DNA of 64,000 nt from Cladocopium goreaui. Its lineage: Eukaryota; Sar; Dinophyceae; Suessiales; Symbiodiniaceae. Shown one piece after another: positions 21,729-32,384 of the stretch. The DNA lies in contig CAMXCT020002668.1 of assembly GCA_947184155.2 (NCBI GenBank), positions 1,182,714-1,246,713 on the forward strand, read 5' to 3'. The translations under genes and the position numbers were made by a program. A model generated the notes under the pieces. That model did no database searches. It had not been told where the DNA came from and saw only the letters and a list, made by a program, of their open reading frames with translations. Within the stretch, counting starts at the first letter, position 1. Every line of letters starts with the position of its first letter.

Positions 21729-21823
21729 GTACTGTATAGAACAAGCTAAATCCCCACCGCAGGTACGCTCGAATCAAAACTTTGCCAGTCCCCGTCATGA
21801 GCGGAGAAAGCACACTTGTTAAA

Positions 21824-21972
21824 ATGTGGTGCCCCCCGGTTTCTCATTGGGGTGGGACTTTGTTTAACATCACATACATCACTGAACTTCGTCACTGAAC
21901 TATAGATATCAGCAATGTCTAGCATAGACCTTAGTTATCCAACAAAACTCTTTTTGCAAACCTAGGGGCACC
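21824..21972. mobile_element. TIR-F element, diverged
   Basis: Left ATGTGGTGCCCCCC, right AGGGGCACCTTGAGG, with the interior ACTATAGATATCAGCAA family signature. The left and right tips pair imperfectly. Confidence 0.6.
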
Positions 21973-22171
21973 TTGAGGATTTTGACTTCAGTAAACCATC
22001 AAAAACGGGAGTCCTGAAATGGGATATTCATGGAATACGGCTGACGAAGAGTCAACGTTGCCAAGAATTTTATTGACAGCCAGATCACGGGTTCCATATG
22101 GTTGTCATTGTTGCCGCTGCCTGGCATGAAGATGCGACCTTGCACAAAAAAATGTCTAAACTTGGTTTCAG

Positions 22172-22343
22172 GAGTGCGGAAACTGGGAGCGTTGGCAATT
22201 CTTACCTTGCTTTTTGGTTGAGCTGCTGGCCTCGGCGTTTCTGCTTGCAGCCAAGGCCTATGTGAACATGTTGCCCCGCTCTGTGGCGCGGGTGATGCAG
22301 GAGTTGTCGCAGTTGGCCTGGCGGCGACCTCAGTTTCTATTCG
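22172..22343 (+). CDS. Exon, gene C, long helix
   Basis: Acceptor TGGTTTCAG and donor GTTGAT. It reads ECGNWERWQFLPCFLVELL, then ASAFLLAAKAYVNMLPRSV and ARVMQELSQLAWRRPQFLF. The composition is clearly protein-like, with a hydrophobic segment of about 20 residues. The family is not recognised. Confidence 0.7.
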
Positions 22344-22389
22344 GTTGATGCGGTTAATGGGTTGAAAACACTAGTGTGTGCAATTTAAA

Positions 22390-22465
22390 AGATAAACGTA
22401 TTAATATAATCTATGCATATATATTTTTAAAATATATACGTACATATATATATATATATATATTC
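22390..22465. repeat. TA-rich tract
   Basis: Alternating TATA runs; no coding signal. Confidence 0.7.
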
Positions 22466-22844
22466 CAAAAAAATGTTTTGTCTTTCAATCGGGAAGAACG
22501 GCGGGCGCACCACCGGATTTGGCAGCAGCCTTTTGAGAAACAAAACCACGTATGAGATCCAGTTGTAAACACGGGAGGCTGATTGTGGGGAATCAAATCG
22601 CACACCACTGCGCCATTGTCAGTGGCGTAGTTTCCGTCCATGTAGTGGGCAACCTAGGCCAGCCTGATACAGAATTGTTTCGAATTCCCTCGCACAAACG
22701 GGCCCCTACATCATGAGAGGCATGGCATTTGTTGCTGATGTATGACGATGTCCTGTTTTGACTGGTTCAATCAGGGCCCCCGAGACAGACAAATTGGCTC
22801 GAAACTCTGTAGGCCATTAGGATTTCCAGGTGGGCGTGTTTCAG

Positions 22845-22952
22845 AGCGAACTTAGAACTGGGGGACGGAACGTGCCAGAGGTCGTTTTGCTCGGCGTTGA
22901 GTTGCTTGGAGGGCACGTCCTCCGAGATCCAAGTCCAAACCCCAGTGAAAAG
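22845..22952 (+). CDS. Possible exon, gene C (strand and frame uncertain)
   Basis: Acceptor GTGTTTCAG and donor GTTGGA. One plus frame reads ANLELGDGTCQRSFCSALSC then LEGTSSEIQVQTPVK. A second plus frame and a minus frame (22967-22767, including DLWHVPSPSSKFALK) are also open, so strand and frame are not settled. Confidence 0.35.
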
Positions 22953-22969
22953 GTTGGATTTGAGCAACC

Positions 22970-24000
22970 ACTGTGCATGGCTGGACAGCGGTTTAATTTG
23001 AAAAGTTCCAGGTCCAGATGAGCGTAGGACAAGATTATGAATACACTATGATGTTGATGATAAAAACCAAACACAATGGAACATTGCAGGGAATTTAACC
23101 ATTGTTTTCTCCAAAACACAATAATATCAATAATGACGTTTGATTACAAAACAGTTTGTAGTAATTTTGCATTGTGGCAAAAAATTGTTTGAAGTTTTGT
23201 TTGGTATGGTATGGTGGTGCATTTCTATTTGCACCTGCAATTGCGGCATGCAAAAGGGCTGCAAATCAAATTTTTGAATGCGCTGCAGATTTTGATCAAT
23301 TCAACCATGCAATTTTGGGTTCCCAAATCAAACACAAATCATCCAAAATTAGGCCATTTTAGTATTGAAACCAATGGTTTTGTGGGTAACCCCATTTTAA
23401 GAGACTCCAACATTGGGGTAGCTAACGACTTCGGTTCCCAAACGAGTCTTGTCCACACGTGTCCTGTGCCCTGGTCTTGTGAACAAATGGTTTGTGGTCG
23501 TGGCTCAAAATCGTTGTAGGAAATGAAAACAGGTGGAATATAATTGGGATGAATCTTGATAAACCATAGTTAAATAATATATATATATATATATAATTAA
23601 TATATATATATAATTAATATATATAATATATATATATATATATCTCTCTCTCAACAATTTTTATGGTCATGGTATGTTATGGTGCAAAACCCAGTTTTTG
23701 TTTGATGATAAAAAAGGGTGTTGTATCCGATGTTTTTTGGGGGTGCCAAACTTTTGTGGGAAACGCGGCGTACGCGTGTTTCTTTTTTGGCGGTCGGTTC
23801 AGAAACGAAAGACACATTTTTGTGTTTTTGGTAGAAAAGTGGTATCAGAATCGAATTACTTTTTTTTTCGTGCTGGATATATTTTGAGCCCCACTGTTTA
23901 CATCTAGAATTCAATCAAATTAATTATTGAAAAAGGGTAAATTCATTGACACCGCTGGAATTTTGAGTGTGTGAACCACACAAACTCAAACAACACCACC
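22970..24000. other. AT-rich stretch, no supported gene
   Basis: It holds an ATAT tract at 23577-23643 and several short open frames without convincing splice sites. Confidence 0.5.
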
Positions 24001-24004
24001 TTAG

Positions 24005-24114
24005 CCAAGTTTTACTGGTTCTGCAATCACATCCGGTAGCATTTTCTCGTTGCCGCCATGTCGCCACCCGAAATGCCAGAGAATTGCCATTGGTCCGGAG
24101 ACGCAACCAAAATG
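24005..24114 (+). CDS. Exon, gene C
   Basis: Acceptor CACCTTAG and donor GTGGGT. After one base it reads QVLLVLQSHPVAFSRCRH, then VATRNARELPLVRRRNQN. The helical start QVLLVLQSHPV fits an ankyrin helix. Confidence 0.5.
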
Positions 24115-24210
24115 GTGGGTTAATTTTCTAGTGGGCAACCCAAAATAACAGAATCATAAACATTTTTTTGGTGGTTATTATTTTTAACAGGATCTTACAT
24201 TTTTCAATAG

Positions 24211-24313
24211 CGGAACATTTTTGGCTGCTTTGGGGATGGTTGTCCGATGTCAAGAATCTGGGCGATTTCTGTCCGGGAGGATATCCCCACAGCACTGGGT
24301 ACAAGGACTGAGG
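24211..24313 (+). CDS. Ankyrin-like exon, gene C
   Basis: Acceptor TTTTCAATAG and donor GTTGGT. It reads GTFLAALGMVVRCQESGRF, then LSGRISPQHWVQGLR. FLAALGMVV matches the first ankyrin helix pattern. It ends in phase 0, agreeing with the exon at 24984. Confidence 0.55.
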
Positions 24314-24492
24314 GTTGGTGATCCCCCATATATCCACCTTAGTATATATTATATAGAGCTATATCCCGTATATTATAGTTATATCCCATATAACCATATA
24401 TTATATCCCCCATATATCCCCTATATGTAATTATATCCCCATATACTTATATCCCATATTATAATTGGGATATAGTCATAACCAGCAACATG

Positions 24493-24619
24493 TACCCTCT
24501 GGTAATTTGATAGTTGCTATGGAACATGGTCCATTCCATTTACAGATGGTTTGCATTGATTTACTTATTGCATATTCAATCCGGTAATTTTCCATAGCTA
24601 TGTTGAACTACCAGAGGGA
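24493..24619. mobile_element. TIR-A element 8
   Basis: Tips TACCCTCTGGTAATTTG and CTACCAGAGGGA; long interior with GATGGTTTGCATTG. Confidence 0.84.
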
Positions 24620-24983
24620 AGGGAACTCAAAATTCAGAAAACATTTGAAATTCTCATGGTAGAAGTATGTGTAAATTATACCTGGATGGATGTGCATCTC
24701 ATGATTCACAACTGGTTACTTCACCCGTAACCATCCCATTCAAAAACCAGTTCTATGTGACCATTGCAACATTGACCATTTCTCCCAACTGGGCCTCACG
24801 AATCTAACCAACATGATTGTTGGTCAAGTATTCCATGCATTTCATTGTTTGATTATTGTTACGTGCATCTATTGCTCATAGTTGGTTATGTTTCCCACTT
24901 TTCTGAGGTAAATTCCATGTGGTTTGGTCAAGAAAAAACGGGACACTTACACGGTTGTTATGACTTGGGTTTCCAGTTTCCAG

Positions 24984-25043
24984 GAGTTTGCTAGTGTTGT
25001 CCTTGCCGCAATGAACATCCCACTCACCTTGGGGAATCAACTC
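24984..25043 (+). CDS. Ankyrin-like exon, gene C
   Basis: Acceptor GTTTCCAG. In phase 0 it reads EFASVVLAAMNIPLTLGNQL. FASVVLAAMNIPLTL fits a degenerate ankyrin helix pair. No clear donor: the frame runs on into a T tract, so the right edge is approximate. Confidence 0.5.
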
Positions 25044-25200
25044 TTTTTTTTTGCCATAAATGGAATAGAAGCATAAACTTACTGATGCTTAGCAGGGAAT
25101 GAGGGGGGAATGATCCATAATCACTAGCAACAATCATCCCAGCAACCCCCAGCAACCCATCCATTCCCTACGTTTAGCACCAGTAAGTAAAGTAACCATA

Positions 25201-25323
25201 CAAGGTGGTGCCCCCCAGTTATAAGTTGGTTTATAATCCCATTAACTATAGATATATCTACCATAAGTCCTAGTTATTAGAGTTATAAACCAACTTAGCT
25301 ATCTTGGGGGCACCACATTGTAG
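25201..25323. mobile_element. TIR-F element 1
   Basis: Left CAAGGTGGTGCCCCCCAG, right GGGGGCACCACATTGTAG, with inner arms GTTATAAGTTGGTTTATAA and TTATAAACCAACTTAG. The right end TTGTAG reads as a splice acceptor and lies just before an ankyrin-like exon. Confidence 0.88.
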
Positions 25324-25354
25324 GTAAATCCTGGTCTCCAGGTCGCTGCCCGAG

Positions 25355-25452
25355 TCGCGTGAGCTCAGCCATGCGGCCATGCACAACGACACCCAAACGG
25401 TCGCTCTGGTGGAGCATGGTGGAGCTGGGTGTCGCACCCCGTTTGGTCACCG
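25355..25452 (+). CDS. Ankyrin-repeat exon, gene C
   Basis: The frame reads SRELSHAAMHNDTQTVALVE then HGGAGCRTPFGH, donor GTTTCA. ELSHAAMHNDTQTVALVEHGGA matches the ankyrin consensus helix-turn-helix with a final GGA. An alternative acceptor CTCCAG would start the exon at 25342. Confidence 0.68.
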
Positions 25453-25651
25453 GTTTCAATACGAAAAATGGTCGAAATTGGGATGGTTTTTGGGGCTAGC
25501 CTCACTTTTGGAAACCTCCATATAAATATTATTAATCAATACTACATAGATCATCATAGGTCTATCAACATGACTCTTTTTAAATAAACCACAGCCTATG
25601 ACTCAATCTTTGTTCGTAGTATGAGTTGACTAATATTATATGTTGACATGT

Positions 25652-25690
25652 CATTGAGAAATTATATATATATATACATATATATATATG
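25652..25690. repeat. TA-rich tract
   Basis: Alternating TATA run. Confidence 0.7.
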
Positions 25691-25929
25691 TTTTATTACT
25701 ATGAACTCAAATGATTCAATGACCCAATTCATGTGAGTGAAGATCTATCCTTTACGGAACCTGTGGTGGTTTTCTTGAAACCACTGAAGGTGGTAAAGAT
25801 TTCAGTGGGTATACTGTATTTGTGTACACTGCAAGTACTCACAAGGATGAGTAAGCAGAGAAAAAAATCCAATAAATATGAGCAAACTGACGAAAAAAAA
25901 TGTGTGTTTTTTTCATTTGTAAGTGGGGT

Positions 25930-26217
25930 GTGAAGGTAAGGTCAAGTACTTCCTTCGCTTTTGTGATGCTTATCACGGTAAGAATCCCGAGACAAAAGAG
26001 CGATTTTTGACTCACAGTCACTCTCCAAATTGTTGGTTGACGAGTCTTCCCATCTTGTTTTATCGGATCCTCCTTGAACCAAACGACCCTCATCAACCAG
26101 CATCCCTCGGGTTGCTGAAGTGTTCCAATGGCGAGGTGAAACGCCTTGGGGAGCATGGTCTTCCCATGAACAATGCCCAGCAGCTGGTGTTGCTCTCCGC
26201 TACGCGAGACAGGTACG
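25930..26217 (+). CDS. Ankyrin-repeat exon or exons, gene C
   Basis: A single frame stays open from before 25930 to a TGA at 26301-26303. It starts CEGKVKYFLRFCDAYHG and later reads LLKCSNGEVKRLGEHG then LPMNNAQQLVLLSATRDR; the second half has the ankyrin pattern NGEVKRLGEHG...LVLLSATRD. A GTACGA donor after 26217 is the likely end. A GTAAGA inside (25977) could split it into two exons. Confidence 0.65.
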
Positions 26218-26612
26218 ATTCAACCAGGAAGGATTGGGATTTTGATGCCCAGCAGCAATGGGATTTGAGCAGCAAATATTGGGATGACACCGAAACACAG
26301 TGATGATATATGATATATCAACAAAATGGTGATGTTAACTAATGCTAACTCAAACATTTGGAGAGTTTGGCAAACTATGAAATATATATATATATATATA
26401 TATTTTTCTTCAGTTCCAAGGGCTTCATCATTTGAGACGAACACGGAGTACTTATCCCTGGAAAAAAAAAACTGGGATATTATGAGGTTCTATAAGGTTG
26501 TGATGGTTGTGGACTGTGAACCCGATATACCCTCAGCAGTTAACTTCAGGGGCTCGCAGCCGACAATGTCTGAGATTTCACGGGAAACTAATCCCGGAAA
26601 ATTTTGAAGATG

Positions 26613-26728
26613 TACCCTCCGGTAAACTAATAGTTTGCTATGGAGAATCACTAGTTTCATTGGTAAATCAAATATAAATGACATAAATGGGCCATTTTCT
26701 TTAGCTATTTTGACATGACCAGAGGGTA
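26613..26728. mobile_element. TIR-A element 9
   Basis: Tips TACCCTCCGGTAAAC and GACCAGAGGGTA, with one tip change. Confidence 0.84.
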
Positions 26729-27026
26729 TGATTTGCTGAATGCTTCTCATTCCAACGATGTCCAAGAACTGAATAGACCGATCCTCGGTGGCGATCATAG
26801 CAAATCATCCCACATGTTGCTACAAATCATATGATGCCGTGCAGAATCATTTCCACTTGACGGAGCAGTGACATGCAGGAACCGCACTGTGGGGTGAATC
26901 CACTATACCACCATACCACATCTCTAATAAAATCCTACTAAATCCCATTTAAAACCAGATCATCAACCTGTCATGTTTTCCCATGAAATAGCACATGAAA
27001 TCCCATGAGTATCACATAAATCCATA

Positions 27027-27143
27027 TACCCTCTGGTAATTTAACATAGCTATTGAAAATGATCATAGAAATAGGTGAGTTTTCCCATTAATAGCATGGT
27101 GGATCTTTCCATAGTTTTTTGTAAACGTTTACCAGGCCGGGTA
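27027..27143. mobile_element. TIR-A element 10, mixed tips
   Basis: Left TACCCTCTGGTAATTTAAC; right GTTTACCAGGCCGGGTA, the second tip variant. It ends 34 bases before the exon at 27178. Confidence 0.85.
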
Positions 27144-27177
27144 AATCCAACAAATCCCATACCTTTTTTTTGCGCAG

Positions 27178-27229
27178 GTGGAAGCCCGTGAAGGTCATGA
27201 TGGACTACGGCTGCGATGCTGGGATTTTG
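27178..27229 (+). CDS. Ankyrin-repeat exon, gene C
   Basis: Acceptor TTTGCGCAG and donor GTGATT. After one base it reads WKPVKVMMDYGCDAGIL, matching the ankyrin second helix and turn (VKVMMDYGCDAG). It ends in phase 0 as the next exon requires. Confidence 0.6.
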
Positions 27230-27480
27230 GTGATTTTGGGACTTTTTCCCAGGGCGAAACACATAGGGAATTCATGGTGAAACATATGGAAAACATATGG
27301 CGAAACATAGCGAAAACCTATGGAAAACGTATGGAATTCATGGTGAACCATGGAGCTAGTATGACTTTTTGGAGATTTCAGATTCCGAAGTGGGATTTCT
27401 TCAGTATCGGTGGGGATTTCTTTTTGAAGCATCAACAATGAGGCATTCAGCCAGCAGGGGATTAAGCTATGACCAATGAA

Positions 27481-27526
27481 TCATGGGAATTCTGGGGTCT
27501 GAAGGTTTACCCCAGAATTCCCATGA
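27481..27526. other. Perfect-arm hairpin
   Basis: CATGGGAATTCTGGGG is followed after a short loop by CCCCAGAATTCCCATG. It lies immediately left of a TIR-C element. Confidence 0.85.
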
Positions 27527-27530
27527 AAGT

Positions 27531-27651
27531 CTGGTTGGTGGTTTGGAACATTTTTTTATTTTTCCATATATATATATATATATATACATTAGGAATAATC
27601 ATCCCAACTGACTTTCATATTTTTCAGAGGGGTAGGTCAACCACCAACCAG
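27531..27651. mobile_element. TIR-C element 4
   Basis: Ends CTGGTTGGTGGTTTGG and AACCACCAACCAG; an internal TA run has expanded. Confidence 0.88.
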
Positions 27652-28089
27652 TAGTAGAGAATATGATAAATTTCAGCGTTTGGTTTACAGGTGCCCTATT
27701 TTCAGAGAAATTCTGTACATGTTGAACACCGGGAGAGGAACATCGGTAATTGATGTGAAAACTTTGATACTCAAAATTGTGATACAGGACGGCATGTTTT
27801 TGTGGTACCCGATATGAAGTCTGCAAAAAGTGGGTCTGTTTGGGGATTTGTTTTGGACTAAAGAAGACCTTGCAGTAGTCTCATTGAAGTGCTTGCTTCT
27901 GTAGTCTATGAAGTTGGAGTGTGTTTGCGGTCTCTAGTAATACATCTGACTAGATATACACAATCAAGGGATTGTCCAACTTACAGAGAGTTTATACATG
28001 TCTTTACCATTTTATAGCCACTTTCTTCAAACTCAAACAACAGTGACCACAGCGGCCATTCTCCCGCTTTTCACCTTTTTCGCCCTCAG

Positions 28090-28177
28090 GATGTGAGTGG
28101 CAGCAGTGGTGAGTCAGCAGTGCTGCTGGCAGCATCCAGAGGGAATTGGAATGAAGTCATCCGCTTCTTGGAGCGAG
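28090..28177 (+). CDS. Ankyrin-repeat exon, gene C, GC donor
   Basis: Acceptor CGCCCTCAG in phase 0. It reads DVSGSSGESAVLLAASRG, then NWNEVIRFLER, a clear ankyrin helix pair. Ending at GAG|GCACC leaves one base; the exon at 29031 supplies two, and the join gives IRFLERAGVAID, a textbook ankyrin turn. Reading on instead meets TGA at 28198. Confidence 0.75.
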
Positions 28178-28439
28178 GCACCACAGCTGGATTTCTTTGA
28201 ACATGTTGGGAAAGCCACCAGATTTTGATGATTTGTTGGTTGAGAAGATCATCTATCAATGGGGTATGATTAGGTTGAGAAGATTGTGTTCCCTATCAGT
28301 AATGGCCATCAATGGGCGGTTCTTCATCATTGGATCGATGTAGCTGGTAAAGGACCGCGTGCATGGACTGCTTTGCCCTGGATATCCTGGATGTTCCTTG
28401 AATTTTGACAAATATGGCTGATGACTGGGTGATTACTGT

Positions 28440-28980
28440 ACTAGTTTATTACTGTAAGAGCTTCTGCAACAGCTGTAAGATTTATTATATTTATTCATGA
28501 GATCACAAGCCTTTTGATCCGGCAAACTCAGGAGTTTCCTTGAAATCTTGGTGTACATTTCGTCAAACAGGATGCTGAATTGTGGATCAGCCTTTCGAGG
28601 GTTCAAGCTGCTACCCTCATTTTTGAACCGTACCCCAAGGTTGTCCCAATTGTGATGTTTAGATCCCACTTTCCCACATTCTGTGCTTAAATCCCAATGC
28701 TTGAAGGTTGAACCAGTTAAATCCTTTTTTTTGTATGTTTGAATCAGTTGAACACACATTTATATTCATGTAGTAGGATGTACCCTCCAGTACACTCTGG
28801 AAAATCGTCACTTGTAGTCTCTTGTAGGTAAATCGTAAAATCATTGAACTAAATGAATCCCTTCCTAATATTGAACACCTCCTTAGAAACCATGGTTTAG
28901 TAGGGAACTTCCACATCATTGGGACATATTGGGACCATTTATGGGGTGTTTCATTTTTTCGGCTTTGATGGGTTTTTTTA
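28440..28980. other. Intronic stretch, no supported exon
   Basis: It holds a diverged TIR-A-like fragment near 28780 (TACCCTCCAGTACACTCTGG) and open minus-strand frames without splice support. Confidence 0.45.
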
Positions 28981-29030
28981 TGGGCCATGGCTTCCACTTC
29001 GCAAAGGGCGCCCTGTGGCACCCATCGCAG

Positions 29031-29276
29031 CAGGCGTCGCCATCGACTCACCAGCGGCCATTTGGGCCTTTGGCCAAGCAGCCAAGACCAACCGGCCGGA
29101 CCCTGGGGACGCTGGGGACCCCGGGAGTGGCTACAGATATCTGGGTAAATTTGATCACGACCGAACCCTGTTCTCCCGAACCCTGGGAATAATGGTTATG
29201 ATTCGGGAAATCATCCCCAAATGGCCTTAAGATTCAGGTTAGTGAATTATTATAATTTGCCCAGAGATATGGTGAA
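29031..29276 (+). CDS. Ankyrin-repeat exon, gene C, split by TIR-B
   Basis: Acceptor CATCGCAG, two bases, then GVAIDSPAAIWAFGQAAKTN and a Gly/Pro/Asp-rich loop ending GYRY. A TIR-B element occupies 29141-29264 between copies of AGATAT. Joining 29140 to 29271 gives GYRYGE and a GTTCTG donor in phase 0, which the next ankyrin exon (30662) needs. Splicing at the element's own GT and AG would give a stop. Confidence 0.68.
29141..29264. mobile_element. TIR-B element 4, inside an exon
   Basis: Ends CTGGGTAAATTT and TATAATTTGCCCAG; 6-bp duplication AGATAT at 29135-29140 and 29265-29270. Confidence 0.9.
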
Positions 29277-29613
29277 GTTCTGGAACTTTGAGATTTTTTT
29301 AGAAGATCTAGCAGCCGGGTGTGTCTGAAAATAGAGAAAACTCATGAAAACTCCTAAAAATATGGTATTAGTATTACATAATTATGATTAATTATGGGGA
29401 CATTATTATGATCTTATGTCTGGGATCTAGGGGGTACCCTATGTTCAGCCTATTTTCAGACAAAGCCACAAGGCAAATTGATAGAAACATCTGTGTTTTG
29501 CTAATTGTGTCTATATGTTTGCTAACTTTCGGGAGATTGTATTACACATATGATTGCAAACTTATCGAATGGTTCCTGTTTTTGTTTCTTCTACCGATAT
29601 AAGTATATATATA

Positions 29614-29720
29614 TACACCCTCTGGTTATTTAACATAGCCATGGAAAATCACAATTTTTAATAGGTAAACCATCTATAAATGGGCCATTTTCCATGGCTA
29701 TGTTAAATAACCAGAGGGTA
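29614..29720. mobile_element. TIR-A element 11
   Basis: Ends ACCCTCTGGTTATTTAACAT and its complement pair over about 30 bases, followed by ATAGCCATGG. Confidence 0.88.
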
Positions 29721-30201
29721 TATAAATCATTGGAATTGCCTCCAGAACCACCCAGGACGAGCTTGTTTGACAAACACCTGGCCGCTCCATGACTCTTTTC
29801 GCGGCTAGTGCGGCTAGTACCTGGCATTGCCTCAGACATCTCCGCTTCCCCAGATCATAATGCCAGCTCTCCCAATTGGACACGGAAATGAAGAGATTCA
29901 ATATTTTTCTAAGGTGACCCCCGATTAAGATAGAAAAGTGAAACAGTGAAATCCTACTAAAATCAAATAAATTGTGTTTCTATATTTCAAGGGTTACTGT
30001 AAACCAGATGAAGCATGTTTTGTTTGTCATGCCGTATTGAAGCAAATTTTAGACGCCTGTTTCTGACCATCCCAATGCATGCAAATCAAGTGTTGAGATT
30101 TAGTCACAGGATGGAAGAACAACTGATTCTGAGTCATGCCATTTCATGCCTAAATGAGTGATTACTTTGACCATTGCATGTTAACACAAATTTCACCAAG
30201 T

Positions 30202-30303
30202 AGAGGTTTCCCAAAATAGGAGTACCGCAAAATCGTCCATTTTAATTGGATTTTCCATGAAATCAACAATCCATTTTGGGTACCACTATTTTAGGAAACC
30301 TCC
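30202..30303. mobile_element. TIR-E element 3
   Basis: Ends AGAGGTTTCCCA and TAGGAAACCTCC; interior GATTTTCCATGAAATCAAC. Confidence 0.78.
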
Positions 30304-30437
30304 ATATGGTGCTGCCTTCACAATCCATGTTGTTACTGATCCCAGCTGAGGGATCCCGGCATAGTCTTGATGGGCCTAGCTCAACGAGGCAACGGCAAGA
30401 TGCTGCCACGAGTTATTTTATTTATGGTTTCAAGTAA

Positions 30438-30508
30438 TATATATATATATATATTATATATATAATAGGATATATATATATATGTATATAATAGGATATA
30501 TATATATA
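30438..30508. repeat. TA-rich tract
   Basis: ATAT runs with two ATAGGATATATATA interruptions. Confidence 0.75.
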
Positions 30509-30661
30509 GCTCCTATCAAACGATAGACCGATAATTACTATAGATATGATGTATCATAGTGTGTCTACCATAAACATCCACAAACCCAGTTGACCCACTT
30601 AAAATGAAGCTTCTCACTGTGGGTGTTCTACAAGGTATAGAATCGCCACACGGGTTGCGAG

Positions 30662-30721
30662 GACATTTTGGAGAAGTTGATCCAGATGGGTTTGTCGATG
30701 GACAGCTGGGGAAGTACCAAG
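30662..30721 (+). CDS. Ankyrin-repeat exon, gene C
   Basis: Acceptor GGTTGCGAG and donor GTTGGG enclose 20 codons in phase 0, DILEKLIQMGLSMDSWGSTK. ILEKLIQMGLSMD is an ankyrin helix with its turn, and joining to the exon at 31334 gives a continuous repeat. Confidence 0.68.
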
Positions 30722-30798
30722 GTTGGGAGATTTGGGATGCGTGCTGATGATACCGTGATACCCTCCATGGCTAATAAGCGGATTTATTTACCAATAGG

Positions 30799-30908
30799 CT
30801 GGTTGGTGGTTTGGAATATGTTTTATGACTTTCCATATATTGGGAATTTCATCATCCCAACTGACGAACTCCATCATTTTTCAGAGGGGTTGGTATACCA
30901 CCAACCAG
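30799..30908. mobile_element. TIR-C element 5
   Basis: Ends CTGGTTGGTGGTTTGG and TACCACCAACCAG; 4-bp duplication TAGG on both sides. Confidence 0.9.
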
Positions 30909-31333
30909 TAGGATATTTCAAGCAGGCTCCAAATGATTCTGTTGGATTTTTGGAGAATGTCATCTTCTCTTGTGGCTCCATGTTGGGAATAGGGTCACAA
31001 CAGGTCACCAGGGTCACCAGTTGCGGAACGCACAAAAATGGGGATGAGTAGAAAGGTGATTTCGGCAGGGTAGAAAGGTGAACAGATCCATGAATATGAT
31101 TGCCTTTACCTGGCTTCATTGTCAAACTGAGCACAGAAATATAGCTAATATAGTTATCTTGTCAGTACCACTCAGACTTGACCCTCAAGATTGACATTGG
31201 CACATATTGGCACAATTTATTCTAAGTCGATGTGGTGAGTAACTGGGAATCCTTAGAATCCCTTGTAGCTGTATTGGGAATTATTGGGATACATCCCCCA
31301 GTTGCTTCCAGTTTCGAAGCGCCGAAATGCGAG

Positions 31334-31422
31334 GCATTTCTGGATGCAGCGGCTGGTGGACATGTGGACGTTCTGCGTTCTTTGGCGCCTCGTGTTGGAA
31401 AATCCTGGGCCTTACAGGATGG
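31334..31422 (+). CDS. Ankyrin-repeat exon, gene C
   Basis: Acceptor AAATGCGAG in phase 0. It reads AFLDAAAGGHVDVLRSLAPR, then VGKSWALQDG, donor GTTTAA. FLDAAAGGHVDVLRSL is one of the clearest ankyrin matches in the window. A GA donor after CAG at 31416 is an alternative. Confidence 0.75.
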
Positions 31423-31908
31423 GTTTAAAGGAATTTACTAAGGTAATTTCCACCACAAGTTGGGATAGTTAACCCCTATATCTATGGTATAGATCTGTAA
31501 CTGGAACTGCCATTTGGGGGATCCCCAATATGGGGTATCTTTGGGGGATTTTGAACATGTTTTGAATGCCTGAAAAGTTACGTATCGAGATGAAATGTGT
31601 TCCTTTTTCGTTGTATTTTTGCTGGGTGATATGTAACTAGCATAACTAGCATTATGGATTGCTGCAAAATCACCCATTTGCATAGCTGGTGTTCCCATAA
31701 CAACCTCCATTGAGTTCGCGGATCCATCAGAAATGAGAATAAGGTGGGATTTACCAACAAAAAATCATTCACATGGAACTATTTTCAGCAAACTGGAGTT
31801 CTCATCCCAATAGATTTAAGTTTTTTGAGGTTTGATAACTGACATAATTACTATATACTACATACCCTTAGCATTTTTGTTGGCCACATTTCAGCCCTGA
31901 GATATCAG

Positions 31909-31986
31909 GTCTCGCATGGAGCGTTATTGACATCCTGGGTGGCGCAGGAAGCTTTACTGGCGGCCACCAAGAAGGAACACGGCGAG
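31909..31986 (+). CDS. Ankyrin-repeat exon, gene C
   Basis: Acceptor GATATCAG and donor GTGACC enclose 26 codons, VSHGALLTSWVAQEALLAAT then KKEHGE. Joined to the exon at 32283 it gives LLAATKKEHGEVMRYLVE, an uninterrupted ankyrin helix pair across the intron. Confidence 0.75.
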
Positions 31987-32282
31987 GTGACCGCCATCCA
32001 AAAAATATCGGGAAAGTGTCTGAAAATAGGGTGCAGTACTCTAAGTTGAATGGATGATTAACATTGTCCTATGAAAGTATGTTAAAACATGCTGATTTGA
32101 AGGGTATACCCCAATTTTCAGACAAACCCAGTGGTGATGTCAATGGATTTCATATGATTCACTGGGAAAATCTGGGATTCACCAGGGAAAAAAAACATGA
32201 GGCAATGAGACAGTTAGAAAAAAACACCACCAAGATGCAGAAAAAATACTTCATAAACCAGCCCCGAATTTTTGGTTGGCAG

Positions 32283-32384
32283 GTGATGCGTTACCTGGTG
32301 GAGAGCAGAGTGGACGTGACCGGAGAGCTGGGAGATGTGCTCTTGGAAACTGCTGCACCTGGGATTTTACGGAGAAACTCCAAG
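32283..32384 (+). CDS. Ankyrin-repeat exon, gene C
   Basis: Acceptor GGTTGGCAG and donor GTGGGG enclose 34 codons in phase 0: VMRYLVESRVDVTGELGDVL, then LETAAPGILRRNSK. VMRYLVESRVDV completes the repeat begun in the exon at 31909. Confidence 0.78.
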
